A stretch of DNA of 64,000 bases from Rheinheimera sp. 4Y26 (GCF_025245835.1 NZ_JAOBWS010000015.1:1-64000), one strand, 5' to 3'. Numbered from the stretch's first letter, positions 32,191-42,199 are shown. Made by a program: numbers and translations. Notes: a model not told the origin generated them from the sequence alone.

Positions 32191-32457
32191 ATGGATCAGG
32201 CGGTTATCCGACATTTGCCGGAGCAACATTGTTTTGTGCTGGATTTTGCAGGGCAGCAGGCCCGGCTGGACTATCAGCTTAGTACCGATGCATCCGGTGA
32301 TGCCGTGCAGGTTAATTTTACCCATACTTTTGTGCCTGAAGCAGCGCGTGGCCAGGGGCTGGCCGAACAACTGGTGCGGGCGGGGCTGAGCTGGGCCAGA
32401 GCGCAGCAGTTGCAAATCGTCGCCAGCTGCTGGTACGTAGCAAAATTTTTGCGTTAG
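32191..32457 (+). CDS. small GNAT (YjdJ-type) N-acetyltransferase
   Basis: 88 residues, the size of the minimal YjdJ-type acetyltransferases. VNFTHTFVPEAARGQGLAEQLVRAGLSWA is the acetyl-CoA loop and helix, and QIVASCWYVAKFL is the C-terminal strand with a conserved Cys. Its substrate is unknown. BenE follows 31 bases later on the same strand. Confidence 0.85.
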   Translation: MDQAVIRHLPEQHCFVLDFAGQQARLDYQLSTDASGDAVQVNFTHTFVPEAARGQGLAEQLVRAGLSWARAQQLQIVASCWYVAKFLR

Positions 32458-32488
32458 TGGTTGTTGTTACAGAACACTGGGAGTAGTG

Positions 32489-33673
32489 ATGAAACCGGAA
32501 AAAACGCCAATGCAATGGCAGGACTGGAGTGTGTCGGCTGTGGTGGCCGGTTTTGTTGCTGTATTGGTAGGTTTTGCCAGTTCAGTGGCTATTGTGTTTC
32601 AGGCGGCCAGCGCGGCAGGGGCAGATCAGGCGGTGACAGCGTCCTGGATTGCGGTGCTGGGTTTTGCCATGGGCATCACCTGTATTGGCTTTTCCTGGTA
32701 CTTTAAAGCGCCGGTGCTGACCGCCTGGTCTACGCCGGGCGCGGCTTTGCTGGCCAGCAGTTTAACGGATGTCAGTTTAGCCGAGGCTGTTGGTGTCTTT
32801 ATGTTCAGTGCAGTACTGACTTTGTTGCTTGGCCTGAGCGGCTGGTTTGACAAACTCAGTAGCCGCATTCCGTTACCTATTGCCGCGGCCATGCTGGCTG
32901 GTATTTTATTTAAGTTTGGTCTGGCCATTTTTATCAGCCTGCCCGATGCTCCCGTGCTGGTGCTCACTATGTTAGGGGTGTTTCTGGCGGCAAAAAGATG
33001 GTGGCCCCGTTATGCGGTGCCGCTGGTGTTAATGGCCGGTTTGCTGTTTGCATCCGTCACGGGGCAATTGCAGCTAAACCAGGTGTCTTTGACGCTGGTG
33101 GAACCGGTATGGATCAGCCCAGAGTGGTCATGGCAGGCGCTGCTTGGCGTTGGTTTGCCGTTATTTCTGGTGACTATGACGTCACAAAATATTCCCGGTC
33201 TGGCGGTACTGAAGGCCAGTGGTTATCAGTTACCGGTGTCGCCGCTGTTAAGCTGGACCGGCCTGGTGACTTTGCTGACGGCTCCTTTGGGGAACTTTTC
33301 TATTAATCTGGCCGCTATTACGGCAGCCATCTGCAGTGGGCCTGAAGCTCATTCGGATCCGGCAAAACGTTATACTGCCGGCATTGCCGCCGGGGTGTTT
33401 TATTTGTTGACCGGCTTGGCCGGTGCCACAGTGGTGGCGCTGTTTGCGGCTTTTCCAAAGGCGCTGGTGGCAACAGTTGCTGGTGTGGCATTACTCGGCA
33501 CTATTGCGTCCAATCTGGCGCAGGTCAGTGCGGAGTCGCCGCATCGTGATGCCGCTATGCTGACTTTTCTGGTTACAGCGTCCGGCCTGAGTTTTTGGGG
33601 TATTGCATCACCTTTCTGGGGTTTAGTGGCTGGTGTTGTTACTCTGGTGCTGCTGAACTGGCGGAGGGGATGA
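32489..33673 (+). CDS. benE: BenE family benzoate/H+ symporter
   Basis: 394 residues with about 11-12 TM segments and BenE-type features: SSVAIVFQAA, YFKAPVLTAWSTPGAALLASS, and the QNIPGLAVLKASGY loop with NINLAAITAAICSG. The family imports benzoate with protons, but no benzoate-degradation gene is near, so the real substrate is open. ATG 32489 has GGGAG upstream. The stop overlaps the start of the next gene (ATGA). Confidence 0.85.
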   Translation: MKPEKTPMQWQDWSVSAVVAGFVAVLVGFASSVAIVFQAASAAGADQAVTASWIAVLGFAMGITCIGFSWYFKAPVLTAWSTPGAALLASSLTDVSLAEAVGVFMFSAVLTLLLGLSGWFDKLSSRIPLPIAAAMLAGILFKFGLAIFISLPDAPVLVLTMLGVFLAAKRWWPRYAVPLVLMAGLLFASVTGQLQLNQVSLTLVEPVWISPEWSWQALLGVGLPLFLVTMTSQNIPGLAVLKASGYQLPVSPLLSWTGLVTLLTAPLGNFSINLAAITAAICSGPEAHSDPAKRYTAGIAAGVFYLLTGLAGATVVALFAAFPKALVATVAGVALLGTIASNLAQVSAESPHRDAAMLTFLVTASGLSFWGIASPFWGLVAGVVTLVLLNWRRG

Positions 33674-33891
33674 TGAGCTTGTGTCCGGGTTGTGGCAAAC
33701 AAAATCTGTGTGCGGTTAGTGCCGGTGAACCGGCTGAACATTGCTGGTGTTTGCGCTTGCCCTTTGGTTTAGCTGAGCAGGCCGGTTTGCAGGCAACAGA
33801 GTTTTGTTATTGCCAGGCTTGTCTGACGACTCTGGCGGCAAAGCTTGCCACTGAGCCCAATACCGGGTCCAGCATTGAGCACAAAACATAA
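33670..33891 (+). CDS. cysteine-rich CWC family protein
   Basis: 73 residues with the pattern CPGCGKQNLC, HCWCLRLP, FCYCQACL: eight cysteines in a compact domain, the cysteine-rich CWC family. It probably binds zinc. ATG 33670 overlaps the benE stop (ATGA) with GGAGG upstream, so the two are coupled. The role is unknown. Confidence 0.82.
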   Translation: MMSLCPGCGKQNLCAVSAGEPAEHCWCLRLPFGLAEQAGLQATEFCYCQACLTTLAAKLATEPNTGSSIEHKT

Positions 33892-33918
33892 ACCGGGCAA
33901 AAGCCCGGTTTATGTTTT
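33884..33918. terminator. bidirectional rho-independent terminator
   Basis: A perfect 15-bp stem, AAACATAAACCGGGC with its complement, around a four-A loop and with a T-run on each side. It closes the benE-CWC operon and the convergent cyclophilin gene. Confidence 0.9.
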
Positions 33919-33941
33919 TGAGTACTGGGTTTTTCACAGAC

Positions 33942-34724
33942 TTAGCAGCTGCGGCGACGCCAAACCAGTAAGGCTCCTGCCAGCAAACTGAACCAGCCAA
34001 GGCTGCCACCTGAGGAACCGGAACTTCCGCTGCTTGGCGTGCTAGTGATCAGTGTGTTGGTTTTTGGATTCAGGCCCGAAGCGGTATTTACTTCAGCATT
34101 AATCACGGTAATGCTTTCAATCATCACCAGGTTATTGCTTGTGACCGGCGTTTTGGCGGTACCGTCGGCTGCGGTGTAGTTACGCAGCGGCACTTCCGGG
34201 TAATTGGTGTTGAGGTTATTCGGTAAGTTGCTGATGGAATCAATAATTTCCATACCAGTGCCTGTCACCTGACCAAAAACAGTAAAACCACCGTTTTGCA
34301 GATCCAGATTGGCGCTGTTGTCGCTTAAATTAATAAACCACTGATTGGTTGCGCTATTCGGGTTGCCGCTGACTTTTGCCATCGCAATAGTGCCGCGAAC
34401 ATTGGATAACTTGGGTTCGTTGGCAATAGCCGCCAGCTGCGGAACTGCCACAAAAGGGGCGTTGTTGTCACCACTGAAGCGAAAACCACCACCCTGTAAT
34501 ACAAAACCTTTGACGCTGCGGTGAAATACAGTGTTCTGGTAACTGCCATTTTTGACATAAGCCAGGAAATTATTCACTGTGGCTGGGGTGGTTTGATCAA
34601 ACAGGTTCACTTCAAAATTACCCAGACTGGTTTTCACCAGCACCACTGTTGCGCTGACTGGCGCACAAACAAACAACAGGGCGGCGGCCAGACTGGCCAG
34701 CACTGGGGCGGTTTTTTTCTGCAT
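33942..34724 (-). CDS. secreted cyclophilin-type peptidyl-prolyl isomerase with GlyGly-CTERM
   Basis: 260 residues. Signal peptide KTAPVLASLAAALLFVCAPVSA, then a cyclophilin domain: FHRSVKGFVLQGGGF, TIAMAKVSGNPNSATNQWFINLSDN and GFTVFGQV, so the catalytic Arg, Phe and Gln region is kept. The C-terminus is SSGSSGGSLGWFSLLAGALLVWRRR, a GlyGly-CTERM sorting signal processed by a rhombosortase. It is therefore a periplasmic or surface-anchored foldase. ATG 34724 has GGAG eight bases upstream; a longer open frame exists without support. Confidence 0.88.
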   Translation of the reverse strand: MQKKTAPVLASLAAALLFVCAPVSATVVLVKTSLGNFEVNLFDQTTPATVNNFLAYVKNGSYQNTVFHRSVKGFVLQGGGFRFSGDNNAPFVAVPQLAAIANEPKLSNVRGTIAMAKVSGNPNSATNQWFINLSDNSANLDLQNGGFTVFGQVTGTGMEIIDSISNLPNNLNTNYPEVPLRNYTAADGTAKTPVTSNNLVMIESITVINAEVNTASGLNPKTNTLITSTPSSGSSGSSGGSLGWFSLLAGALLVWRRRSC

Positions 34725-34867
34725 TGGGGTTACTCCGGATTTGAATATCAGCCGCAGCTTATACGACGGCTGAGTGCAGATGCCAGCGCCATTACATTTA
34801 GTCACCAATTGAATACAGATCATTGTAAAACAACTGGTTAATAAATAGTCAGCGCTGAAGGTCTGAA

Positions 34868-36766
34868 CTATTGCTCTGTCAGTTGTTGCCAGTTTTGCAG
34901 GTAGCGGATAGCGTTGGGATGTTCGCCTGCCTGCTCAAAATATAATTTGGCTTTGGCAAAATCGCGGGGAACAACTTTGCCTTCAAAATACAGCAGTCCG
35001 AGGTAATAGTTAGCGCTGTTGCTGCCGGCAGCAGCCGCTTCAGTTAATAATGCCAAAGCTTTGGCTGCGTCTTCTTTCACACCTTTGCCAAACAGATACA
35101 ACAGGGCCAGCCGGTTTTTAGCGGGGGTATAACCTTCGGCGGCTGCATACTGGTAAAAATGCGCGGCAGTTTTGGCGTCCTGGCTAACACCTTCACCATC
35201 ATCAAACATCAGACCGGCATTAAAGGCACAGGCAACATTGCCTTGTTTGCTGCACAACATAAACCAGCGGTTGGCCAGTTCGCTGTTTTTGGGCAGCAAT
35301 TCACCATCACGGTACAAAGTGCCGAGCCTGAGCATAGCTCTGCTAAAAAAACGCTCTGCAGCCAGCTGATAATAATGCAGTGCAAGTTTGGGGTTGGCTT
35401 CGCCAAACACTGCTTCTTCATAACCATAACCAAGCAGATAAAGCGCTTCCGGATGCCAGTTTTTACTGGCTTGCAGCAAATAAGCTTCGGCCGCCGGTAC
35501 TTTGGCTGGCAATGGGCTTTCCTGCATCAGTTGTGATGCATAAAGATAAGCGGCAACGCTATTGCCTTGATCGGCCAAAGGTTTTAATTGTGCAGCCAGA
35601 GTGGCCTGTTGCTCTGGGTGTTGTTCCAGCTGTGACAACAGATAAAAAGCCCGGGCGTCCTGCAAGCCGGCGGCAGCTGCTTCTTTTAACCAGAAATCGC
35701 CTTGCGCCGGGTCGGACTTGCCAAATTTATTACCAAAATAATAACGCGACAGCTGCAACTCCGCCTGACCGGCACCGGCCAGCTCGTTAATTTGCGCTCG
35801 TTGCAAGCGGATATTGTCGGCATCTACTTTGCCAAGCCGGCCGCTTTGATGCAGAAACAGCAAAAATTGCAGCGCTGGCACGTAGTCATCGTCAGCTGCA
35901 GCCATTAACCATTGGTGACATTGGTTTTTGCTGAGTGTCAGTTCCACCTGATAACAGAGTTCCGCCAGTTTGACTGCCGCCTGATGCGAACCCTGGCCGA
36001 TGCCTTGCAGATAAAGATTGGCCGCCTGTGTTGTATCGCCATTTTGCTGCAGCATCATGGCCACAGGCACCAGCAACACTGAATTGGTTTTGGTGTATTC
36101 CGGCTGCATCTGCCGGCTCCAGCCGTCAACCAGGCCGGTAAAAGGGAAAGGGATTTGATCCAATGCATGCAGATAGCGCTGATTTTCCAGATAAATAGCT
36201 TTAAATTTCTGCTCGTTGTTGTCGTAGACCTGCAGCACATAATGCAGGGCGTTATTGCTGGCGGAAAGTTCGGCATAATAATCCAGCACCTGCATACCGA
36301 GCAGTTGCACCAAATCGTGGCCGTCCTGATACAGATTGATTTGATAAGCACCGTAAGCGGTTTTGCCATGACCGCTTTGCAAAATACCGCTGCGCAGATA
36401 GTTCAGATAACTATGCCAGTGTTTTAACTGAGCCTTATTCTGCTGTTCGCTAAAACACTGAATGGCATGACGATAAAACGCCAGAGTCCAGAAATTGTCT
36501 TTTTGCCCTTGTTGCCAGTCGAGCTGTTGACAGTTTTTAGTTGCAGCCTGTTTTTGCCATTCATTCCAGGCAGACGCAGTGTTGGCCACTTCAGCGCTTT
36601 GCAGATAGCTCTGATACAAGGTGGCATAAGGCGGCAGTTGTTCGGCGGCAGGCAAGTTATTGATAGTCTGCAGATATAACTGTGCTGCGGTTGGCGCAGT
36701 GGCTTTGCTCTGACAGCCAGACAACAACCAGAGGCAACAACACAGGCTTATCAGACGCAATATCAC
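34868..36766 (-). CDS. SEL1-repeat lipoprotein
   Basis: 632 residues from GTG 36766, the only start placing a lipoprotein signal right (ILRLISLCCCLWLLSGC, lipobox LSGC) with AGGGA upstream. The second half has at least seven SEL1-like repeats (for example AMLRLGTLYRDGELLPKNSE and ACAFNAGLMFDDGEGVSQDA). SEL1 proteins act as scaffolds in the envelope. A 90-residue protein gene lies 37 bases upstream on the same strand. Confidence 0.8.
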   Translation of the reverse strand: MILRLISLCCCLWLLSGCQSKATAPTAAQLYLQTINNLPAAEQLPPYATLYQSYLQSAEVANTASAWNEWQKQAATKNCQQLDWQQGQKDNFWTLAFYRHAIQCFSEQQNKAQLKHWHSYLNYLRSGILQSGHGKTAYGAYQINLYQDGHDLVQLLGMQVLDYYAELSASNNALHYVLQVYDNNEQKFKAIYLENQRYLHALDQIPFPFTGLVDGWSRQMQPEYTKTNSVLLVPVAMMLQQNGDTTQAANLYLQGIGQGSHQAAVKLAELCYQVELTLSKNQCHQWLMAAADDDYVPALQFLLFLHQSGRLGKVDADNIRLQRAQINELAGAGQAELQLSRYYFGNKFGKSDPAQGDFWLKEAAAAGLQDARAFYLLSQLEQHPEQQATLAAQLKPLADQGNSVAAYLYASQLMQESPLPAKVPAAEAYLLQASKNWHPEALYLLGYGYEEAVFGEANPKLALHYYQLAAERFFSRAMLRLGTLYRDGELLPKNSELANRWFMLCSKQGNVACAFNAGLMFDDGEGVSQDAKTAAHFYQYAAAEGYTPAKNRLALLYLFGKGVKEDAAKALALLTEAAAAGSNSANYYLGLLYFEGKVVPRDFAKAKLYFEQAGEHPNAIRYLQNWQQLTEQ

Positions 36767-36803
36767 AAGATGCTTCCCTGTTTTTTGGCAACAACAAAAG
36801 TGG

Positions 36804-37076
36804 TTATTCGGCTTCCAGCCAGGGCGTTTCTGGCAGCAGATCCAGATGTTGCTCATAACGGGCCAGATTAAACTGTTGTTGCTGTTCAACTACGGCCAGC
36901 ATTTCCGGCGCCAGGGCGCAGGCAATCAGTTCCATCGCTTCTTCCTGGCTATGGCCAGTCATGCGCAGGCGCATTAAAGTCGCTTTGACTTTGGCCGGGT
37001 ACGCGTCAGCCAGCTGGTTTTCAATGACTTCAAACAGCAGGCTTTGATCAACCTGTTCAGACTCTTGATTTGACAT
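36804..37076 (-). CDS. small acidic protein, unknown
   Basis: 90 residues from ATG 37076: MSNQESEQVDQSLLFEVIENQ, then PAKVKATLMRLRMTGHSQEEAMELIACALAPEML. It is soluble and all helical. No recognised family. The frame upstream runs on without a credible start. It probably forms an operon with the SEL1 lipoprotein gene 37 bases downstream. Confidence 0.6.
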   Translation of the reverse strand: MSNQESEQVDQSLLFEVIENQLADAYPAKVKATLMRLRMTGHSQEEAMELIACALAPEMLAVVEQQQQFNLARYEQHLDLLPETPWLEAE

Positions 37077-37340
37077 CAGTATATTCCGTATGCAAAAGCT
37101 GCAGCATGCCAGAAATGCCCTGTATTGCCTAGGCGCAGAGCCGATAAATAGCCTGTCATCACTGCAAATACCGCCGTTGATAAAGTGCTTGCTATGGCGT
37201 TGGCGCAGCGTTATGTTGCTGTGATAACAACACAGACCGGCTGTAGCCGGCGGTGAAGCGGGCCAGCGCCCGGTCTTTCGGTACAACAACCCTCTGTCCT
37301 GCATTGCCTTATAAAACAACAGCAATAGCGAGTGATATCT

Positions 37341-38630
37341 ATGACAAATCCCGAGTTGGCCTGGGCCTTTCTCCAGCAGTTAGTGGTCATTTTACTGGCC
37401 GCACAACTGTTTGGTTATTTAGCTAAATTTATCGGCCAGCCTCGTGTAGTGGGTGAAATGATTGCCGGTGTGGTGCTTGGGCCTTCGTTATTGGGTTTGT
37501 TTTGGCCACAGCTGCAACAAAGTATTTTTGTCGCCGACACTATGCCTATGTTGTACACAGGCGCCCAAATTGGCGTTGGTCTTTATATGTTTCTGGTCGG
37601 GTTGGAGTTTAATACCTTCTTGTTCCGGCAGCAGGCGCGAAGTGCCATTGGCGTGTCGCTGGCCGGCATGATAGTTCCTTTTATCGTCGGCGCTTTGCTT
37701 TGTCTGTGGTTGCTTGGCCAGCCGGGCTTGTTTGCTGCGGATATTTCTTTTGCCAATGCCGCACTTTTTATGGGCGCCGCCATTGCTATAACGGCCTTTC
37801 CAATGCTGGCGCGCATTATTTATGAACGAAAACTGGCGGGTACTGCGCTGGGCACTCTGGCTTTAGCTGCAGGCGCCATTGATGACGCTGCTGCCTGGGT
37901 AGTGCTGGCTGTGGTACTGGCTAGTTTTGGCGGCGGTGCTGTGTTGGCCATCAAAGCGGTGATTGGTGGGTTGATTTACGCCGCTTTTATGCTGACTAAG
38001 GCCCGTGGCTGGTTACAACCGCTGGCCGACAAAGCAGATAAAACCGGAGTGTTAACCCAGCCGGTGTTTTTGCTGGTGTTGCTGCTGTGGGCGTTATCGG
38101 CTTACGCCATGGAGTGGGTGGGCCTGCATGCTGTATTTGGTGGTTTTTTATTGGGTATTGCCATGCCCAGGGGCAAAATGAGTGAAATTGTCAGCGCCCG
38201 TTTAAGCAAAATCACCGTTTTTTTGCTGTTGCCGATGTTTTTTACTTATTCAGGTTTAAAAACCCAGCTGGATGTTTTGGGCTCCTGGCAGGTGTTTTCC
38301 ACAGCGTTGATTATTCTGGCGGCCTCTGTTTTTGCCAAAGGTGTGGCCTGTTGGGCAGCCGCGCGCATTGGCGGAGCCGATAACCGCACTGCCATGGCAG
38401 TAGGCGCTTTAATGAACTCCCGCGGCCTGATGGAGCTGATTATTATTAATATTGCGCTGAGTTATGGCGTGATCCAGCAAGGTTTGTTTTCCATTATGGT
38501 GTTAATGGCGATAGTGACCACTCTGATGGCCACACCGTTATTTCAGCTGGTGTACGGCAGGCATATGGCCAAAACAGCGCCGGCAGCAGCGGCACAGGAC
38601 ATCAACCCTACAGCGCTCAAAGCGGGCTAA
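37341..38630 (+). CDS. CPA2 family cation:proton antiporter (KefB/NapA type)
   Basis: 429 residues with about 12 TM segments. The GAIDDAAAWVVLAV motif holds the Asp pair of CPA2 exchangers, with QPRVVGEMIAGVVLGPSLLG near the N-terminus and NSRGLMELIIINIAL near the C-terminus. There is no TrkA-N domain, so this is a short antiporter and not full KefB. It exchanges protons for Na+ or K+. Confidence 0.88.
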   Translation: MTNPELAWAFLQQLVVILLAAQLFGYLAKFIGQPRVVGEMIAGVVLGPSLLGLFWPQLQQSIFVADTMPMLYTGAQIGVGLYMFLVGLEFNTFLFRQQARSAIGVSLAGMIVPFIVGALLCLWLLGQPGLFAADISFANAALFMGAAIAITAFPMLARIIYERKLAGTALGTLALAAGAIDDAAAWVVLAVVLASFGGGAVLAIKAVIGGLIYAAFMLTKARGWLQPLADKADKTGVLTQPVFLLVLLLWALSAYAMEWVGLHAVFGGFLLGIAMPRGKMSEIVSARLSKITVFLLLPMFFTYSGLKTQLDVLGSWQVFSTALIILAASVFAKGVACWAAARIGGADNRTAMAVGALMNSRGLMELIIINIALSYGVIQQGLFSIMVLMAIVTTLMATPLFQLVYGRHMAKTAPAAAAQDINPTALKAG

Positions 38631-38651
38631 GCCCGGTTGATACAGTATCAA

Positions 38652-38690
38652 AAAGGGGCGCTGCCATTGGCTGCGCCCCTTGTTGTTTTT
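38652..38690. terminator. bidirectional rho-independent terminator
   Basis: AAGGGGCGC and GCGCCCCTT pair around an 11-base loop, with T-rich flanks in both directions. It separates the antiporter gene from convergent ilvH. Confidence 0.85.
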
Positions 38691-38712
38691 ACTGCTCTGA
38701 GTGTGGCTGGTT

Positions 38713-39204
38713 TCAGAGCGCCAGCGCTTTTTCGCCTCTGGAAATACCAGACACGCCGGTACGTACCACTTCCAGGATCTGAGTGTTTGACATGGCTTCA
38801 ATAAAAGCTTCCAGCTTGTCACTGGTGCCCACCACCTGAATGGTATAAGTGGTCGGTGACACGTCGATGATCTGGCCGCGGAAAATATCGGCACAACGTT
38901 TGACTTCTTCCCGTTGATCGCCGCTGGCTTTAACCTTTACCATCATCAGCTCCCGTTCGATATGGGCGCTTTCGCTTAAGTCCACCAGCTTCACCACTTC
39001 AATCAGCTTATGTAGCTGTTTGGTGATTTGCTCTATGACCTGGTCGTCACCGCGCGTGACCAGGGTCAGGCGTGACATCGTTGGGTCTTCAGTGGCGGCC
39101 ACAGTTAACGAATCAATGTTATAACCGCGCTGGGCAAACAAACCCACCACACGGGCCAGGGCGCCGGACTCGTTTTCCAGCAGAACTGCAATAATGTGCC
39201 GCAT
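38713..39204 (-). CDS. ilvH: acetolactate synthase small subunit
   Basis: 163 residues: an N-terminal ACT domain (HIIAVLLENESGALARVVGLFAQRGYNIDSL) and a C-terminal regulatory half. It binds valine for feedback inhibition of the large subunit. It follows ilvI with a one-base gap on the same strand. Confidence 0.95.
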   Translation of the reverse strand: MRHIIAVLLENESGALARVVGLFAQRGYNIDSLTVAATEDPTMSRLTLVTRGDDQVIEQITKQLHKLIEVVKLVDLSESAHIERELMMVKVKASGDQREEVKRCADIFRGQIIDVSPTTYTIQVVGTSDKLEAFIEAMSNTQILEVVRTGVSGISRGEKALAL

Positions 39205-39205
39205 G

Positions 39206-40954
39206 TTAAGTCCGCTCCGTTTTGCTTAAGAACATGTCATTCATAGCGCCGCCAGGCACCTGCATCGGATACACGTGTTCTTTCGGGTCAATATGAATAT
39301 CCAGAAATACCAGCCGGTCTTTTAATGCAAAAGCGCGTTCCAGCGCTGGCTCTAACTCTTCCGGTGTGGTGACGCGGATACCAATATGGCCATAAGCTTC
39401 AGCCAGTTTGACAAAGTCCGGCAGCGAGTCCATGTAAGAGCTGGAATAACGCGAATCGTAGTTCATGTCCTGCCACTGCTTCACCATGCCCAGATAACCG
39501 TTATTCAGGTTGATGATTTTGACACCAAGGCCATATTGTTTGCAGGTCGACAGCTCCTGAATATTCATCTGAATGGAGCCTTCACCTGTGACACACACTA
39601 CTTCTGCGTCCGGGTAATGCAGCTTCACGCCCATAGCGGCCGGTAAACCAAAACCCATGGTGCCGAGGCCACCTGAGTTGATCCAGCGGTTGGGTTTATC
39701 AAACTTGTAATATTGGGCGGCAAACATCTGGTGTTGACCCACATCTGAGGTGACATAAGCTTCACCTTTGGTATGACGGTGCACAGCTTCAATCACGGCC
39801 TGAGGTTTCAGCAGATCAGAGCGTTGTTCATAACGGCCACCATGCACTTCACGCCATTGCTGAATTTGCGTCCACCACTGGTTCAGTGCAGTTTGATCCA
39901 GCTGCGCCTGAGATTTGCTGTCCTGTTTATCCAGTTGACTCAGCATTTCCTGCAACACAGGTTTGACCAAACCCACTATAGGTACATGGGCATTAATGGT
40001 TTTTGAAATACTGGCCGGGTCTATATCAATGTGAATAATAGTGGCGTTGGGGCAGAATTTTTTGGTGGCGTTGGTCACCCGGTCATCAAAACGGGCGCCG
40101 ACGGCAAAAATCACATCGGCATGGTGCATAGCCTGGTTGGCTTCATAACTGCCGTGCATACCCAGCATGCCAATAAATTGTTTATCTGACGCCGGATAAG
40201 CACCCAGCCCCATCAGGGTATTGGTCACCGGTAAGTTTAACCTTTTGGCAAGCTCCGTCAGCTCTTCAGAGGCTCGGCCTAAAATTACCCCACCGCCTGA
40301 ATAAAGTACTGGCCTTTTGGCTGCCAATAAGGTTTGCAGCGCCTTTTTAATTTGCCCCGGATGGCCTTTGGCATTCGGATTATAAGAGCGCAGCTTGATA
40401 TCTTTTGGATAAGAATACGGAAACTTCTGATTGGGCATGGTCATATCTTTTGGGATATCTAATACCACAGGGCCAGGCCGGCCACTTTGCGCGATATAAA
40501 ATGCCTTTTTTACCATAGCCGGTATATCAGCCGGGTTTCTGACCGACATATTGTGTTTCACAATAGGGCGGGAAATACCGAGCATATCGGTTTCCTGGAA
40601 AGCATCGTCGCCAATCAGGTGACTCATCACCTGACCGCAGATCACCACCATCGGAATAGAATCCATATAAGCAGTGGCAATGCCGGTGACTGCATTGGTG
40701 GCACCAGGGCCTGAAGTGACGAGCACGACGCCAGCTTTGCCGCTGGCACGGGCATATGCGTCCGCCATATGGGTTGCAGCTTGTTCGTGGCGGACCAGCA
40801 CATGCTTCACATCATTTTGCTGGAACAGCGCATCATAGATATGTAACACGGCGCCGCCGGGGTAACCATAAACATATTCCACGCCCTCATCGTGCAGGGC
40901 GCGAACTAACATGGCACCGCCAGACAGCATTTCTGGTTGGTTTTGTTGGCTCAT
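39206..40954 (-). CDS. ilvI: acetolactate synthase large subunit
   Basis: 582 residues of the biosynthetic type: [25 protein letters not shown], the catalytic Glu in [21 protein letters not shown]-binding middle domain, and the TPP/Mg motif [30 protein letters not shown]. With IlvH it makes 2-acetolactate for Val/Leu and acetohydroxybutyrate for Ile. The gene is monocistronic with ilvH; downstream ilv genes are absent here. Confidence 0.95.
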   Translation of the reverse strand: MSQQNQPEMLSGGAMLVRALHDEGVEYVYGYPGGAVLHIYDALFQQNDVKHVLVRHEQAATHMADAYARASGKAGVVLVTSGPGATNAVTGIATAYMDSIPMVVICGQVMSHLIGDDAFQETDMLGISRPIVKHNMSVRNPADIPAMVKKAFYIAQSGRPGPVVLDIPKDMTMPNQKFPYSYPKDIKLRSYNPNAKGHPGQIKKALQTLLAAKRPVLYSGGGVILGRASEELTELAKRLNLPVTNTLMGLGAYPASDKQFIGMLGMHGSYEANQAMHHADVIFAVGARFDDRVTNATKKFCPNATIIHIDIDPASISKTINAHVPIVGLVKPVLQEMLSQLDKQDSKSQAQLDQTALNQWWTQIQQWREVHGGRYEQRSDLLKPQAVIEAVHRHTKGEAYVTSDVGQHQMFAAQYYKFDKPNRWINSGGLGTMGFGLPAAMGVKLHYPDAEVVCVTGEGSIQMNIQELSTCKQYGLGVKIINLNNGYLGMVKQWQDMNYDSRYSSSYMDSLPDFVKLAEAYGHIGIRVTTPEELEPALERAFALKDRLVFLDIHIDPKEHVYPMQVPGGAMNDMFLSKTERT

Positions 40955-41359
40955 GACTCAGGTCTCATAGTTTGCGTATGCAAAAATATCGGCGCTGCGG
41001 CTGTGGTTAAAAAACACGGGCGCAGTTCCGGTTGGGTCTTGTCGAAACAAGAAATTCTTTTGCTACGTGGACAGGTTGGCAGCGTAAGGCACTGGCAACA
41101 AATAGTTCAAACTACGGCCCTGATTTTTAGTGGTGACTTCTGTGAGCAGAAGTTCATTTTGCAGGCTCGTCAGGGTGTTACTCTAAGGGAAAAACTCGGG
41201 CTTTGTCGACTTCTTTTTTCTGGTTTTGCCGCTGCTTACAGCATATTTTCCGGCAGTTGCTGACAATTACGGCAACGGCAATGCTGTGCCTTGCAAAAAC
41301 ACCGGCCTGACCACATAGTATTAAATCAATAAGTTAATTCAGTTACAGGTGTTGTCTTG
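40955..41359. other. intergenic region between ilvI and cnoX
   Basis: 405 bases without a convincing gene. It must hold both divergent promoters. It contains a 7-bp hairpin (ACTTCTG / CAGAAGT, 41136-41153). A 26-codon Cys-rich ORF (41236-41316, minus) has no ribosome site and is described under findings. No branched-chain leader peptide was found. Confidence 0.5.
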
Positions 41360-42199
41360 GTGAATCAGGTTGCTGCTGGTTTTGAAAACGTGCGGGATTT
41401 ATTGGTTTTATCCCAACAAAAACTGGTGATTTTTGCGTTCTGGTCTGAACGTGCTGAACAAAGCAAAATGTTGTTGCAGGTGCTGTCAGGGATCAGCACT
41501 GCTTATCCGGAACAGCTGGTGCTGGCCACAGTGAACTGCGATCTGGAGCAGGAACTGGCGATGCAGTTTGGCGTACGCAGTGTGCCAACCACGCTTTTTA
41601 TTCAAAATGGTCAACCGGTGGATGGTTTTGCCGGTGCAGAGAACGAAGCGCAAATCCGTCAGCGGTTACAACCTTATTTGCCCAAAGCCGAAGACTTGTT
41701 GTTACAGCAGGCCGAGCCGCTGCTGGCTGCACAGCAGTGGGCAGAGGCATATCCGCTGTTAGCGCAGGCGCAGCAACTGGCTGCAGAGCGGGCGGATATC
41801 CGCAAAATGCTGGCGTATTGTGCCGCTTCGCTTGGCAAAATTGATGAAGCCAAACAGCTGCTGAGCACAGTGCTGCTGGCCGATCAGGATGCTTTGTACC
41901 AGCAGGTGCTGTCGTTGATTGAACTGGCTGAACAAGCGGCCGACAGCCCGGAGATCCGTGCGCTGGAACAGCAGCTGGCCGCTGACCCGGATAATTTGTT
42001 GTTGTGTCAGCAGCTGGCTGTGCAGTATCAGCAAGCCAACAGAGTGGCCGATGCGCTGGCCTTGTTGTATAAAATTTTGCAACAGGACTTAAATTTTGGC
42101 GACAGTAAAAAACTGATGCTGGATATGCTGGCGGTGCAGCCTAAAGGGGATGCCCTGACCGCAACTTACCGGCGTAAGTTGTATAGTTTATTGTATTAA
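41360..42199 (+). CDS. cnoX: CnoX (YbbN) thioredoxin-fold co-chaperone
   Basis: 279 residues: a thioredoxin domain (residues 1-108, with VPTTLFIQNGQPVDGF) and a C-terminal TPR-like helical region, the full CnoX layout. The active-site CXXC is absent and reads SERAEQSKML, without any Cys. E. coli CnoX keeps one Cys (SQHC). The protein would be a redox-independent holdase for GroEL/DnaK clients. GTG 41360 has AGGTG eight bases upstream; TTG 41357 is the alternative. Confidence 0.85.
   Translation: MNQVAAGFENVRDLLVLSQQKLVIFAFWSERAEQSKMLLQVLSGISTAYPEQLVLATVNCDLEQELAMQFGVRSVPTTLFIQNGQPVDGFAGAENEAQIRQRLQPYLPKAEDLLLQQAEPLLAAQQWAEAYPLLAQAQQLAAERADIRKMLAYCAASLGKIDEAKQLLSTVLLADQDALYQQVLSLIELAEQAADSPEIRALEQQLAADPDNLLLCQQLAVQYQQANRVADALALLYKILQQDLNFGDSKKLMLDMLAVQPKGDALTATYRRKLYSLLY

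Noticed and set aside
40955-40978. Five-codon ORF overlapping the ilvI start (ATGA)
   Set aside because: Too short to be told from chance; no branched-chain codons.
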